DNA from: an uncultured Limosilactobacillus sp.
Lineage (GTDB): Bacteria; Bacillota; Bacilli; Lactobacillales; Lactobacillaceae
Assembly: GCF_934202235.1 (NCBI RefSeq)
Contig: NZ_CAKPXS010000003.1
Coordinates: 1 to 58,298, forward strand
Direction: 5' to 3'
DNA: 58,298 nucleotides
Shown: in pieces, positions 8,681 to 16,887 of the stretch
How the letters are laid out: every line of letters starts with the position of its first letter
Position numbering within the stretch: the first letter of the stretch is position 1
The notes under the pieces: model-generated
Databases searched by the model: none
What the model saw: only the letters and a program-made list of their open reading frames with translations
Told to the model about the DNA's origin: nothing
Position numbers and translations under genes: made by a program

Positions 8681-10633
8681 TTACAAGTCCAAGTTTTCAA
8701 CGAACTTGGCATTCTTTTCAATAAATTCACGCCGGGGTGCGACCTTGTTACCCATCAGCATTGGGAAAATCTTGTCGGCCGCCGCCGCATCATCTAATTT
8801 AACCCGGAGCAGGCGCCGGTTATCGGGGTTCATCGTCGTCTCCCATAGCTGTTCGGCATCCATTTCACCAAGCCCCTTGTAACGTTGGATAACCGGTTTT
8901 GGTGACGGCTGCAGTGAATTGACAACCTTATCCAGCTCTTCATCGGACTGAATGTACTTGATGAACTTACCCTGACGAACCTGGTACAGCGGTGGCTGCG
9001 CAATGTAGACGTAACCATGCTCAAGCATTGGCCGCATGTAACGGTAGAACAGCGTCAACAGCAGGATCCGAATATGGGCCCCGTCGACATCGGCATCGGT
9101 CATAATAATCAGCTTGTGGTAGTTGGCCTTGGTAATGTCAAAATCGTCACCAAAGCCCGTCCCCAGCGCAGTAAACAGCGACCGAATTTCGTCGTTGGCT
9201 AAGACCCGGTTTAACCCGGCCTTTTCAACGTTGAGGATCTTCCCCCGGATTGGCAGGATTGCCTGGGTCAGTCGTGACCGCCCCTGCTTAGCTGAACCAC
9301 CGGCGGAATCCCCTTCGACGATAAAGAGTTCCGAAATATTCGGGTCGTTACTAGTATTATCAGCCAGCTTCCCGGGAAGGTTAGAAATTTCCAACCCACT
9401 CTTCTTCCGGGTCACTTCACGGGCTCGCTTAGCGGCATCCCGCGCCTTGGAAGCCAGTAAACCCTTTTCGATAATCTTATGGGCCGTCTCCGGGTTCTCC
9501 ATCAGGAACCGGTTAAAGGTTTCGGCGAAAATGTGGTCCGTCGCTGTTCGGGCATCCGAGTTACTCAATTTCGTCTTGGTTTGTCCTTCAAATTGCGGGT
9601 TGGGGTGCTTGATTGAAACAACCGCCGTCATCCCTTCACGGACGTCATCACCGGAAAGCGATTCGTTTTCCCGCAATTGCTTACTCTGGTGACCGTAGTC
9701 GTTAATTACCCGGGTAAGGGCCGACTTAAAGCCTGTTTCGTGGCTCCCACCTTCGTAGGTGTGGATGTTGTTCGTAAACGTCAGCAATTCGTTGTGGTAG
9801 TCATTGGTGTACTGCAACGATACTTCAACGGTAATCCCCTTGTACTTCCCTTCAACGTAAATTGGTGGGTCAAAGAGGACTTCACGATCCTTGTCCAGAT
9901 AGTCAACGTAGTGACGAATCCCACCCTCGTAGTGAAATTCCTCTTTCGTTGGTTCTTCCGGCCGCTTGTCTTCGATCGTAATCTTCAGGCCCTTGTTCAA
10001 GAAGGCCAGTTCCCGGATCCGTTCAGTCAGCGTTTTAATATTGTAAGTCGTTGTTTCCCGGAACATCTCCGGATCCGGCTTAAAGTGGACCCTGGTCCCG
10101 TGTTCTTCCTCCGGCTTGTTTTCGTCGACAACCTTCATTGGGGTCTTAACGTGGCCACGGGTAAAGTCCATGTAGTATTCCTTACCCTGGCGAGTAACGT
10201 AAACGTCCAGTTCCTCGGAGAGGGCGTTAACAACTGAGGCCCCCACCCCGTGAAGACCACCAGAAACCTTGTAGGAACTGTGACCGAACTTCCCGCCGGC
10301 GTGGAGGACGGTAAAGACAGTTTCTAGTGCCGGTTTACCCGTTTCTTTTTGGGTGTCAACCGGGATTCCCCGGCCATTGTCGGTCACGGTGATACTGTTG
10401 TCCTTTTCAACAACCACGTTAATCTCGTCACAAAAACCAGCTAAGGCTTCATCAATCCCGTTGTCAACGATTTCCCAAACGAGGTGGTGCAGCCCCTGGG
10501 CAGTGGTGCTACCGATGTACATCCCCGGACGTTTCCGAACGGCTTCCAGACCCTTGAGGACCTGGATCTGGCTGGCATCATATTCGCTTGCCTTTTCTTC
10601 TTTAATTTTTTCTGCTTTTTCTTGATCGCTCAC
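8681..10633 (-). CDS. gyrB: DNA gyrase subunit B
   Basis: The ATPase subunit of gyrase, 650 residues, normal for Bacillota. The GHKL ATP site is clear (EIVDNGIDEALAG, then TDNGRGIPVD and GGLHGVGASVVNALS). The TOPRIM part has EGDSAGGSAKQGR, TDADVDGAHIR and the C-terminal RYKGLGEMD. The start is GTG 10633, overlapping the recF stop (GTGA), with GAGGAGG upstream, so the genes are translationally coupled. The order yaaA-recF-gyrB-gyrA matches the conserved origin cluster. Confidence 0.98.
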   Translation of the reverse strand: MSDQEKAEKIKEEKASEYDASQIQVLKGLEAVRKRPGMYIGSTTAQGLHHLVWEIVDNGIDEALAGFCDEINVVVEKDNSITVTDNGRGIPVDTQKETGKPALETVFTVLHAGGKFGHSSYKVSGGLHGVGASVVNALSEELDVYVTRQGKEYYMDFTRGHVKTPMKVVDENKPEEEHGTRVHFKPDPEMFRETTTYNIKTLTERIRELAFLNKGLKITIEDKRPEEPTKEEFHYEGGIRHYVDYLDKDREVLFDPPIYVEGKYKGITVEVSLQYTNDYHNELLTFTNNIHTYEGGSHETGFKSALTRVINDYGHQSKQLRENESLSGDDVREGMTAVVSIKHPNPQFEGQTKTKLSNSDARTATDHIFAETFNRFLMENPETAHKIIEKGLLASKARDAAKRAREVTRKKSGLEISNLPGKLADNTSNDPNISELFIVEGDSAGGSAKQGRSRLTQAILPIRGKILNVEKAGLNRVLANDEIRSLFTALGTGFGDDFDITKANYHKLIIMTDADVDGAHIRILLLTLFYRYMRPMLEHGYVYIAQPPLYQVRQGKFIKYIQSDEELDKVVNSLQPSPKPVIQRYKGLGEMDAEQLWETTMNPDNRRLLRVKLDDAAAADKIFPMLMGNKVAPRREFIEKNAKFVENLDL

Positions 10634-11754
10634 TGCGTTTCCTCCTCGCTAATTTGACCGTGTTGGATGTGGTAGATTGCCGGTTGATTAATTAACTGCC
10701 GGGCAACTCCGCTCAGACTGGTGGTGGTCAAAAACGTCTGGACCTTATCTTGGATAGCTGTCAATAAGTGCGTCTGCCGGTCGTTATCCAGTTCCGACAA
10801 CACGTCATCAAGCAGCAGTAACGGGTACTCGTTCGTCTGCTGCTTCATCAATTCGATCTCTGCTAGTTTCACCGCCAGCGCCGTTGTCCGCTGCTGACCC
10901 TGCGAGCCAAAACTCTGCACGTTTTGTCCGTTAACTAAAAAAGCAACATCATCACGGTGCGGTCCCGTCAGGGTGGTTCCCAGTTCAATTTCGTGGGTTG
11001 CCCGCTGCTGGTAGCTGGTTAACAGCTCCTGCTGATAGTCAGCAACTGTCTTATCATCGGCCGTCTTCACCTGACTCACGTAACGGAATTTCAGCTCTTC
11101 CTTCTGCGTTGAAATATGTTCATGGAGGTCCTGCGCCCATTTTTCTAACTGGTGAAGCAATTGGTAGCGTAACGCGACCACTTGACCCCCGCTTTTTGCC
11201 AACCCTTCTGAAAGGACATCGAGCAAAACCCTGTCAGTCTCCTGATGATATTTGAGCTGCTTGAGGTACTGATTACGTTGCTTGAGAACCTGATTATATT
11301 TGCCCAGCGCAAAAAGGTACTGGTTGCTCATTTGTGAAAACTCAGTATCCATAAATTGGCGGCGAATAATCGGGGCACCCTTTACCAGCTGCAGGTCTTC
11401 AGGTGCGAATAACACAACATTAAGCGCGCCGATATAAGACGACATCCGTGGTTGTACAAGGTGGTTCATCCGTACCCGTTTACCATGTGAACTGAATTGC
11501 ACCGCTAGTGGCAAACTCCCGAGCCGTTTTCGAATTCGCCCGGCGACGGTTGCATCATGTTGGTTCCACGTGATTAGTTCCCGGTCATTAGCAGTCCGGT
11601 GACTCTTGGTTAACGCTAGCACGTAGATTGCCTCCAGGAGATTGGTTTTCCCCTGGGCATTTTCCCCGATCAGCACGTTGATTCCCGGATGAAACTTGAC
11701 CGTTAAGTCATCATAATTGCGAAAATGATGTAATTTAAGTTCTTCGAGAATCAT
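10630..11754 (-). CDS. recF: DNA replication and repair protein RecF
   Basis: An SMC-like ATPase that loads RecA at gapped DNA. At 374 residues it has the usual length. Walker A is GENAQGKTNLLEA (about residue 30). The signature region is SFGSQGQQRTTALA, and Walker B is LLLLDDVLSELD. It starts at ATG 11754, directly follows yaaA and overlaps gyrB by four bases, so it belongs to the yaaA-recF-gyrB-gyrA operon. Confidence 0.97.
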   Translation of the reverse strand: MILEELKLHHFRNYDDLTVKFHPGINVLIGENAQGKTNLLEAIYVLALTKSHRTANDRELITWNQHDATVAGRIRKRLGSLPLAVQFSSHGKRVRMNHLVQPRMSSYIGALNVVLFAPEDLQLVKGAPIIRRQFMDTEFSQMSNQYLFALGKYNQVLKQRNQYLKQLKYHQETDRVLLDVLSEGLAKSGGQVVALRYQLLHQLEKWAQDLHEHISTQKEELKFRYVSQVKTADDKTVADYQQELLTSYQQRATHEIELGTTLTGPHRDDVAFLVNGQNVQSFGSQGQQRTTALAVKLAEIELMKQQTNEYPLLLLDDVLSELDNDRQTHLLTAIQDKVQTFLTTTSLSGVARQLINQPAIYHIQHGQISEEETQ

Positions 11755-11770
11755 GTTGCAAACACGCCAC

Positions 11771-11989
11771 CTAGTTAATTAATAGCTTTCCGTGGTTCGG
11801 AACAATTACTTCATCGCCGGAACGGAGCTTCTTTCCCCGCCGGGTATCGACCTGGCCATTAACCAGCACTTCATTTTCCCGAAGAAAGTATTTTGCTGCC
11901 CCGCCAGTTTGGATCAGTCCCTCTTCCTTCAGTAACTGACCCAGGGTGATGTAATCACCGTGAATCCTGACCTCTTTTTCCTTTTCCAT
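11771..11989 (-). CDS. yaaA: S4-domain RNA-binding protein YaaA
   Basis: A 72-residue protein that is essentially a single S4 RNA-binding domain (ITLGQLLKEEGLIQTGGAAK, then VLVNGQVDTRRGKKLRSGD). Homologues sit between dnaN and recF in most Bacillota. In Bacillus subtilis it has been linked to ribosome assembly. The ATG at 11989 follows AGGTGATGAG. It is the first gene of the gyrase operon here, behind a good promoter at 12020-12048. Confidence 0.93.
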   Translation of the reverse strand: MEKEKEVRIHGDYITLGQLLKEEGLIQTGGAAKYFLRENEVLVNGQVDTRRGKKLRSGDEVIVPNHGKLLIN

Positions 11990-12019
11990 CTCATCACCTG
12001 CTTATTTTAATACCCTATT

Positions 12020-12048
12020 ATTATAACTTTTAACTGCCTTAAAAACAA
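12020..12048 (-). promoter_or_regulatory. Promoter of yaaA-recF-gyrB-gyrA
   Basis: On the minus strand TTGTTT (12048-12043) and TATAAT (12025-12020) are 17 bp apart. The perfect -10 lies about 30 bp before the yaaA start. Confidence 0.75.
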
Positions 12049-12113
12049 ACAGAATCGCCACCAAAGGCTTTCTCGTGAAAAATTAGGCAATTAACCCATT
12101 TTTTTCAAAATCA

Positions 12114-12149
12114 AGCCAAAACGGTTTATTGGCCAGCCAAAACGGTTTA
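12114..12149. repeat. Two 15-bp direct repeats, 21-bp period
   Basis: AGCCAAAACGGTTTA occurs at 12114-12128 and again identically at 12135-12149. They sit between the dnaN terminator and the yaaA promoter. The 21-bp period (two helical turns) suggests one protein face. Role unknown. Confidence 0.7.
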
Positions 12150-12170
12150 GCACTTTTTGACCACAAAAAA

Positions 12171-12198
12171 AGAACCGTGACGAATAAATCACGGTTCT
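12171..12198 (-). terminator. dnaN terminator
   Basis: A perfect 10-bp stem AGAACCGTGA / TCACGGTTCT with an 8-nt loop. On the minus strand it is followed by TTTTTTT. Confidence 0.88.
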
Positions 12199-12220
12199 TA
12201 ATTCTAATCATCATCAACGA

Positions 12221-13357
12221 CTAAATCGTCCGTACTGGCGTAATCAATTGAACAAAGTTCTCCCCATCACCATCTGGCACTAACGTGAATGGCCGCAATG
12301 GTGAAGTAAAGGACATCGTAATCTTGGCTTGACCAAACGAACGGAGCGCATCCTTCATGTAGTCAGGGTTAAAGGAAATTTCCAAGTCAGCCCCGGTCAG
12401 ACTACTGTGGCTGACCTGTTCTTCAACGTAACCAACATCCGGTGAATTACCACTGATCTTAGCCTGGTTATTATCCGGTTGCATCGTCAACTTAACCACA
12501 TTGTTACGACTTTCGTGACTCAGCAGTGAAGCCCGTTCGATCGATGAAAGAAAATCAGCCGCATTAACTTCAATTACCGTATCGCTAGTCGTTGGAATTA
12601 AGCGGTCGGTTTCCGGGTAGCTTTCTTCGATAAGCCGTGACAGGAAACGAATATTGCCAAAAGTGAATAATGCTAAGTTATCAGCAATCTGCAATTTGAC
12701 GTCGTCCTTATCGTCACCGATCATCCGAGACAGCTCTTGCAGTGACTTACCAGGAATCACAACATTGAACTGTTGATCAGACGTGTCGACAGTCACTTTC
12801 CGTTGTGCTAGTCGGTGACTATCCGTGGCCACCGCCGTCAATAAACCATCAGCTAACGTTACGTGGATCCCTGTTAACACTGGCCGACTTTCCTGGTTGG
12901 AAACGGCAATCACCGTTTGGTTAATCACTTCTTTCAACATCTCGGGAGCCAGTGCAACGGCATCGTTAGCATCGATTTCCGGAAGTTTTGGATAGGCATT
13001 GGCGTCTTGTCCATTAATCTTAAATTCTGCCTGTCCAGACGTGATCTGTGCTTCAAACCCATTCGCAACTTGGATCGTGACATTTTTATCTGGCAGCTTT
13101 TTAATAATATCGATAAAGAAGCGTGCCGGGAGAACAATTGCTCCTGGTTCATCAACAGTTAATTCGTACTGCTCATCACTGTTAGTGATTGAAGATTCGA
13201 TTGTAATGTCAGAATTACTGCCAGTTAACAAAATACCTTCGTTTGAGACCACCATTTTTAACCCTGTCAAAATCGGCAATGTCGTTTTTGACGAAATAGC
13301 ACGTAACACATTGTTAAGTTGACTAATAAATGCTGGACGATTAATTGTAAATTTCAT
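12221..13357 (-). CDS. dnaN: DNA polymerase III beta sliding clamp
   Basis: The processivity clamp for the replicative polymerase, 378 residues, normal length. It shows the three repeated clamp domains (start MKFTINRPAFISQLN; mid GIHVTLADGLLTAVATDSHRLA; end with the conserved VQLITPVRTI tail). The start ATG 13357 has AAGGAGTC upstream. It lies downstream of dnaA. The dnaA-dnaN gap (178 bp) is longer than usual for a simple operon because it contains part of oriC. Confidence 0.98.
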   Translation of the reverse strand: MKFTINRPAFISQLNNVLRAISSKTTLPILTGLKMVVSNEGILLTGSNSDITIESSITNSDEQYELTVDEPGAIVLPARFFIDIIKKLPDKNVTIQVANGFEAQITSGQAEFKINGQDANAYPKLPEIDANDAVALAPEMLKEVINQTVIAVSNQESRPVLTGIHVTLADGLLTAVATDSHRLAQRKVTVDTSDQQFNVVIPGKSLQELSRMIGDDKDDVKLQIADNLALFTFGNIRFLSRLIEESYPETDRLIPTTSDTVIEVNAADFLSSIERASLLSHESRNNVVKLTMQPDNNQAKISGNSPDVGYVEEQVSHSSLTGADLEISFNPDYMKDALRSFGQAKITMSFTSPLRPFTLVPDGDGENFVQLITPVRTI

Positions 13358-13394
13358 AGAAAATGACTCCTTGTGGTGCGCGGGTGTATACAGT

Positions 13395-13534
13395 AATAAT
13401 AATTATAAAAAATAGTAGTAGTATTAGGCGCTGTGGAAATTGTGGATAAGTCAGGGAGAAGCAAAGCCCACTGCGGTTTTCCATATGTTGATAACTTGTG
13501 GAAAAGTGGTGGATTTCCTCCTGAGTTTTCCACA
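13395..13534. other. oriC part 2: DnaA boxes and DnaA-trio-like unwinding element
   Basis: An AT-rich stretch (13391-13412) leads into TAG-TAG-TAG-TAT-TAG (13413-13427), a GCG spacer, then tandem boxes TGTGGAAAT (13432-13440) and TGTGGATAA (13441-13449). Further DnaA-box-like sequences are at 13497-13505 (TGTGGAAAA) and 13526-13534 (TTTTCCACA). In B. subtilis the basal unwinding system between dnaA and dnaN has the same arrangement: DnaA boxes, a short GC spacer and repeated TAG trinucleotides. The function here is inferred from that likeness. Confidence 0.8.
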
Positions 13535-13535
13535 C

Positions 13536-14849
13536 CTACTGTTGTAAGTCCATTTTAAGATGTTGGATATCATCTTTCAATGTTGGGTCAGTAGTCAGCT
13601 TTTTTTCAATTTTATCAATAGCGTGCAGCACCGTGGTATGGTCCTTCCCACCAAATTCTTTCCCAATTTGTGGTAGGGAGTTGTCTGTTAGTTCACGTGA
13701 CAGGTACATCGCAATTTGCCGCGGGACGACGATGTTCTTGGTCCGTTTACGACCGGTGATGTCGCTTTGGTCAATCTTGTAGTAACTAGCCACTCGTTTT
13801 TGAATCAGGTCGATATCAAGGGTGTTGGCAGCCGTGGTGTTCATCCCCTGCAGGGCTTCCTGCGCTAATTCTAAGGAGATTGGCTCATGCTTAATTTGGG
13901 ACAAAACCTTGACCTTCATCAACGCGCCTTCGAGTTCCCGCACATTGGTGTTGATATGTGAGGCGATAACGTTTAAGACCTTGCTGGGGGCATCAATTTG
14001 CTCTTCTTCGGCCTTGCTCCGGAGGATCGCAATCCGTGTTTCTAGGTTTGGTGAAGTAATTTCGACTGGAATCCCCCACATAAACCTTGATACCAGCCGG
14101 TCCGTCATGTCCGGAATTTCGTTAGGGTTGCGATCGGCGGTGAGGACAATCTGCTTGTTGTTATCGTGCAGGGAGTTAAAGGTGTTAAAGAACTCTAACT
14201 GCGTCCCCTCCTTTTTGGAGAAGAACTGGACGTCATCGACAAGGAGCGCGTCAAGGTTGCGGTATTCTTGACGGAATTCTTCCTGGCTGTTGTTTTTAAT
14301 GGAGTTAACGTAATCGTTAATAAAATTTTCACTAGTAACGTACTTAATTTTAGCGTTGGGGTTGTGCACCAGCATGTTATTAGCGATGGCCTGCATTAGG
14401 TGCGTCTTGCCCAGCCCAACGCCACCGTAAATCAGTAGTGGGTTGTAAATGCCACCGGGATCTTCAGAGGCAGCATAAGCCGATGCGTAAGCCATCACGT
14501 TGCTTTGGCCCTGAATAAAACTATCAAAGGTGTATTCAGGGTTGAGCGGTGTTTGTTCTTTATAGGTAGGTTTAGTCGGTGCGACCGTTTCTTCGCGTAG
14601 TTGATCCGGCAATGCATACTTGGTTTCCAAGTGCGTTGCAGTTTGTTGAAAAAGGACGCTTTTTACCTTGGGATCAACTTCCGTTTGCCAAAAGTTCTCG
14701 AGGTATTTATTTGGCAGGGTAATCGTCAAAACGTTGTTTTCTAAAGAAACAGCTTTTGCCGGAGCAATTAAGTTCGCATAAGTCATTGCCTTATAATTTT
14801 TGCGAAGATAATTCTGGATCGCTTCCCAAAGAGAATCGAGCTCAGTCAA
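13536..14849 (-). CDS. dnaA: Chromosomal replication initiator DnaA
   Basis: A 437-residue AAA+ initiator. Domain I is at the N-terminus (LWEAIQNYLRKNYKAMTYAN), a short linker follows, then the AAA+ core with Walker A (YGGVGLGKTHLMQA), Walker B (LDALLVDDVQF) and sensor motifs. Domain IV carries the DnaA signature KDHTTVLHAI that reads DnaA boxes. The start codon is TTG at 14849 with GAGGAGG upstream; no in-frame ATG is suitably placed. It binds the box clusters on both sides of its own gene. Confidence 0.98.
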   Translation of the reverse strand: MTELDSLWEAIQNYLRKNYKAMTYANLIAPAKAVSLENNVLTITLPNKYLENFWQTEVDPKVKSVLFQQTATHLETKYALPDQLREETVAPTKPTYKEQTPLNPEYTFDSFIQGQSNVMAYASAYAASEDPGGIYNPLLIYGGVGLGKTHLMQAIANNMLVHNPNAKIKYVTSENFINDYVNSIKNNSQEEFRQEYRNLDALLVDDVQFFSKKEGTQLEFFNTFNSLHDNNKQIVLTADRNPNEIPDMTDRLVSRFMWGIPVEITSPNLETRIAILRSKAEEEQIDAPSKVLNVIASHINTNVRELEGALMKVKVLSQIKHEPISLELAQEALQGMNTTAANTLDIDLIQKRVASYYKIDQSDITGRKRTKNIVVPRQIAMYLSRELTDNSLPQIGKEFGGKDHTTVLHAIDKIEKKLTTDPTLKDDIQHLKMDLQQ

Positions 14850-14928
14850 AATGATTTCCTCCTCATTACTTATTACACAGACAACCGATATTTTATCATT
14901 GCCATTAGGAGTTTTCCACAGGCTGTGA

Positions 14929-15215
14929 AAAAATTAACCCCCAGATTACACAACGCTGTGTGTAAATCGTCCACAGGGTTGTGTGTTTGTGGATAACTGG
15001 GAGAACTACAGAAGTTTTGCACAGTCGTCTGTGGATAACTATTGCCGTCAGCTCGCTGTTTGTAACCGGTGCCTCCCGGTTTTTCCACAACTGTGGATAA
15101 AATAATTAACAGCTTGTGGAAAGCCCCGCAATCGTTGAAAAACCGTGTGGATAATTTGCTAACTTACTGACGAAAAAAACAACGCTGTGGATTATTTGGG
15201 GAAAACTGTGGATAA
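14929..15215. other. oriC part 1: DnaA-box cluster upstream of dnaA
   Basis: This gene-free stretch holds repeated TGTGGATAA boxes at 14988-14996, 15030-15038, 15092-15100, 15146-15154 and 15207-15215. The near-matches are TGTGGATTA (15186-15194), TGTGGAAAG (15116-15124) and the inverted TTTTCCACA (15081-15089). The five perfect boxes share one orientation. This is a standard Bacillota initiator-box region and probably also the dnaA regulatory region. Confidence 0.92.
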
Positions 15216-15356
15216 CTAAAAAAATTTTGCTTGAAATTATGGGTTTAAACCATTTTGCTTTTGTGATAGAATAACGCAGTATGTTTATATCAGTGCGTCT
15301 GGTTTGTCGGGCGCCAGGTTATCATAGACCGTAAATAATAAGGAGGTGCCACTGTC

Positions 15357-15497
15357 ATGGCAACAAAGCGCACATACCAACCAAAGAAGCGTCACCGCGC
15401 TCGTGTACACGGGTTCCGTAAGCGGATGAGTACCAGCAACGGCCGCAAGGTGCTGGCACGCCGCCGTCAAAAGGGCCGCAAAGTTTTATCTGTTTAA
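15357..15497 (+). CDS. rpmH: 50S ribosomal protein bL34
   Basis: A 46-residue, very basic protein, MATKRTYQPKKRHRARVHGF near the start, KRMSTSNGRKVLARRR in the middle and KGRKVLSV at the end. It matches bL34 with the two-residue N-terminal extension found in some lactobacilli. It is the first gene on the plus side of oriC, with an AAGGAGGTG site before ATG 15357. rpmH-rnpA-yidC-jag is the conserved order. A weak promoter candidate (TTTAAA, 17 bp, TAGAAT around 15245-15273) precedes it. Confidence 0.95.
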   Translation: MATKRTYQPKKRHRARVHGFRKRMSTSNGRKVLARRRQKGRKVLSV

Positions 15498-15530
15498 TAA
15501 AGCAACCGCAATTAGCGGTGTTTAAATAAC

Positions 15531-15595
15531 CAAAGGGGCTTGGCAAGCAACTTTGCTGCAATTCAGTTGTAGCCAGCGTTTGCCGAGCCCCTTTG
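15531..15595 (+). repeat. Long hairpin between rpmH and rnpA
   Basis: CAAAGGGGCTTGGCAA (15531-15546) pairs with TTGCCGAGCCCCTTTG (15580-15595), 16 pairs with one T-G wobble, around a 33-nt loop. No T-run follows, so it is not a classical terminator. It could be an RNase processing site or a partial attenuator that sets rpmH above rnpA. Confidence 0.75.
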
Positions 15596-15629
15596 ACGTT
15601 CTCAAGACAAGTTGGTGAGGCAGGGTCAA

Positions 15630-15974
15630 ATGCGGAAATCATATCGCGTTAAAAAGGAACAAGATTTTCAACGGGTGTTTGAAACTCATAATTCGGTGGC
15701 AAACCATAAGTTTATTATTTACCAGATGGCAAAACCTGGGCAGCACCATTTTCGGGTCGGCATCTCGGTTGGTAAGAAGATTGGGAATGCCGTTCACCGG
15801 AACTGGGTTAAGCGTCGGATTCGGCAGACACTCTTGGAAGTAAAACCAGAGTTGCGGTCGGATGTTGATTTCTTGGTAATCGCCCGGCCATCAGCCGATG
15901 GCCTGTCGATGGCTGAAACAAAAAAGAACTTGGTTCACGCGCTTAAGCTGGCCAAACTAATCAAGAATGACTAA
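15630..15974 (+). CDS. rnpA: Ribonuclease P protein component
   Basis: The protein subunit of RNase P, which supports removal of tRNA 5' leaders by the RNA subunit. At 114 residues it has the usual length. It starts MRKSYRVKKEQDFQRVF and carries the family motif KKIGNAVHRNWVKRRIRQ (RNR-type region). ATG 15630 is preferred over 15612 because RnpA proteins begin at this Met-Arg-Lys. It overlaps or abuts yidC. Confidence 0.96.
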   Translation: MRKSYRVKKEQDFQRVFETHNSVANHKFIIYQMAKPGQHHFRVGISVGKKIGNAVHRNWVKRRIRQTLLEVKPELRSDVDFLVIARPSADGLSMAETKKNLVHALKLAKLIKND

Positions 15975-15987
15975 GAGAGGAACTGCT

Positions 15988-16830
15988 TTGAAAAAATCTC
16001 GGAAACGACTAAAACGGTGGTTAAGCCTACTGAGCATTGTTGGCTTAACATTTTTACTGACAGCCTGTTCGAATGCCCCTATTACCAGCCACAGTACTGG
16101 TTTTTGGGATCATGATATCGTCTATAACTGTTCTCGTTTCATCATTTGGTTGTCGAAGAACTTCGGCGGCTACGGAATGGGGATTATCATCTTTACCATC
16201 ATCATTCGGATTATTCTGTTGCCACTGATGTGGTATCAGACTAAGCAGACGGTGAAGACGCAGGAACTTCAGCCACAGTTAAAGGCGTTGCAGCAGAAGT
16301 ATTCTTCTCGCGACCGTGCATCATTAATGAAGATGCAGGAAGAACAGCGGAAGTTGTACAAGGAAGCGGGGGTTAACCCATGGGCGACGATGCTACCATT
16401 ACTGGTTCAGTTACCAGTTATGTGGGCATTGTATCAGGCTATTTGGCGGACAAATGAACTGCGGAGTGGGACATTCCTCTGGCTGCAACTGGGGCACCCG
16501 GATCCGTACTATGTTTTGCCGATTCTTGCTGCTCTGTTCACCCTTGCTAGTTCCTGGTTAGCAATGGCCTCGATGCCGGAAAAGAACGGGATGACCACGG
16601 CGATGACTTGGGGAATGCCGATCATGATCTTCTTCATGGCCCTCAAGTTCTCAGCTGCGATTACCCTTTACTGGGTAGTAACTAACGCTTTCCAGGTTGT
16701 TCAAACCTTGCTGATCCAGAATCCGTTTAAGATTAATCGTGAACGGAAAGAAAAGGCAGCGGCTGAACAGGAACGGAAGCGGAAAATTCGCCGTGCAAAG
16801 CGGAAAGCCCTTCGCAACCACCGTCATTAA
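15988..16830 (+). CDS. yidC: Membrane protein insertase YidC/OxaA, lipoprotein type
   Basis: It inserts membrane proteins with or without Sec. The N-terminus has a lipoprotein signal with lipobox LTAC, so the mature protein is lipid-anchored at Cys. The YidC core follows (YGMGIIIFTIIIRIILLPLM, then LQPQLKALQQKYSSRD and NPWATMLPLLVQLPVMWALY), with five membrane helices and an Arg/Lys-rich tail. I chose TTG 15988 because AGAGAGG lies 8 nt upstream. An ATG at 15967 overlapping rnpA is the alternative. It is about 280 residues, the Gram-positive length. Confidence 0.94.
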   Translation: MKKSRKRLKRWLSLLSIVGLTFLLTACSNAPITSHSTGFWDHDIVYNCSRFIIWLSKNFGGYGMGIIIFTIIIRIILLPLMWYQTKQTVKTQELQPQLKALQQKYSSRDRASLMKMQEEQRKLYKEAGVNPWATMLPLLVQLPVMWALYQAIWRTNELRSGTFLWLQLGHPDPYYVLPILAALFTLASSWLAMASMPEKNGMTTAMTWGMPIMIFFMALKFSAAITLYWVVTNAFQVVQTLLIQNPFKINRERKEKAAAEQERKRKIRRAKRKALRNHRH

Positions 16831-16844
16831 TATTGCTTGAAGAG

Positions 16845-16870
16845 GACTCGTTGACTAACGGGTCTTTTTT
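16845..16870 (+). terminator. Hairpin and T-run between yidC and jag
   Basis: GACTCGTT (16845-16852) pairs with AACGGGTC (16857-16864), followed by TTTTTT. It overlaps the jag leader, so it could reduce read-through from the rpmH-rnpA-yidC unit into jag. Confidence 0.65.
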
Positions 16871-16887
16871 GATAGGGGGATGATTAT

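Noticed and set aside
9123..10237. Long open frames on the plus strand opposite gyrB
   Set aside because: They mirror the codon pattern of gyrB, have no ribosome binding site and no recognisable domains.
14929..15215. Plasmid-type iterons upstream of dnaA
   Set aside because: The repeats are DnaA boxes (TGTGGATAA) in a chromosomal origin context with irregular spacing.
15475..15500. Possible one-base insertion in the A-run near the end of rpmH
   Set aside because: The number of A bases was easy to misread. The translation of the opposite strand through this stretch fixes three A, which gives the normal bL34 end KGRKVLSV.
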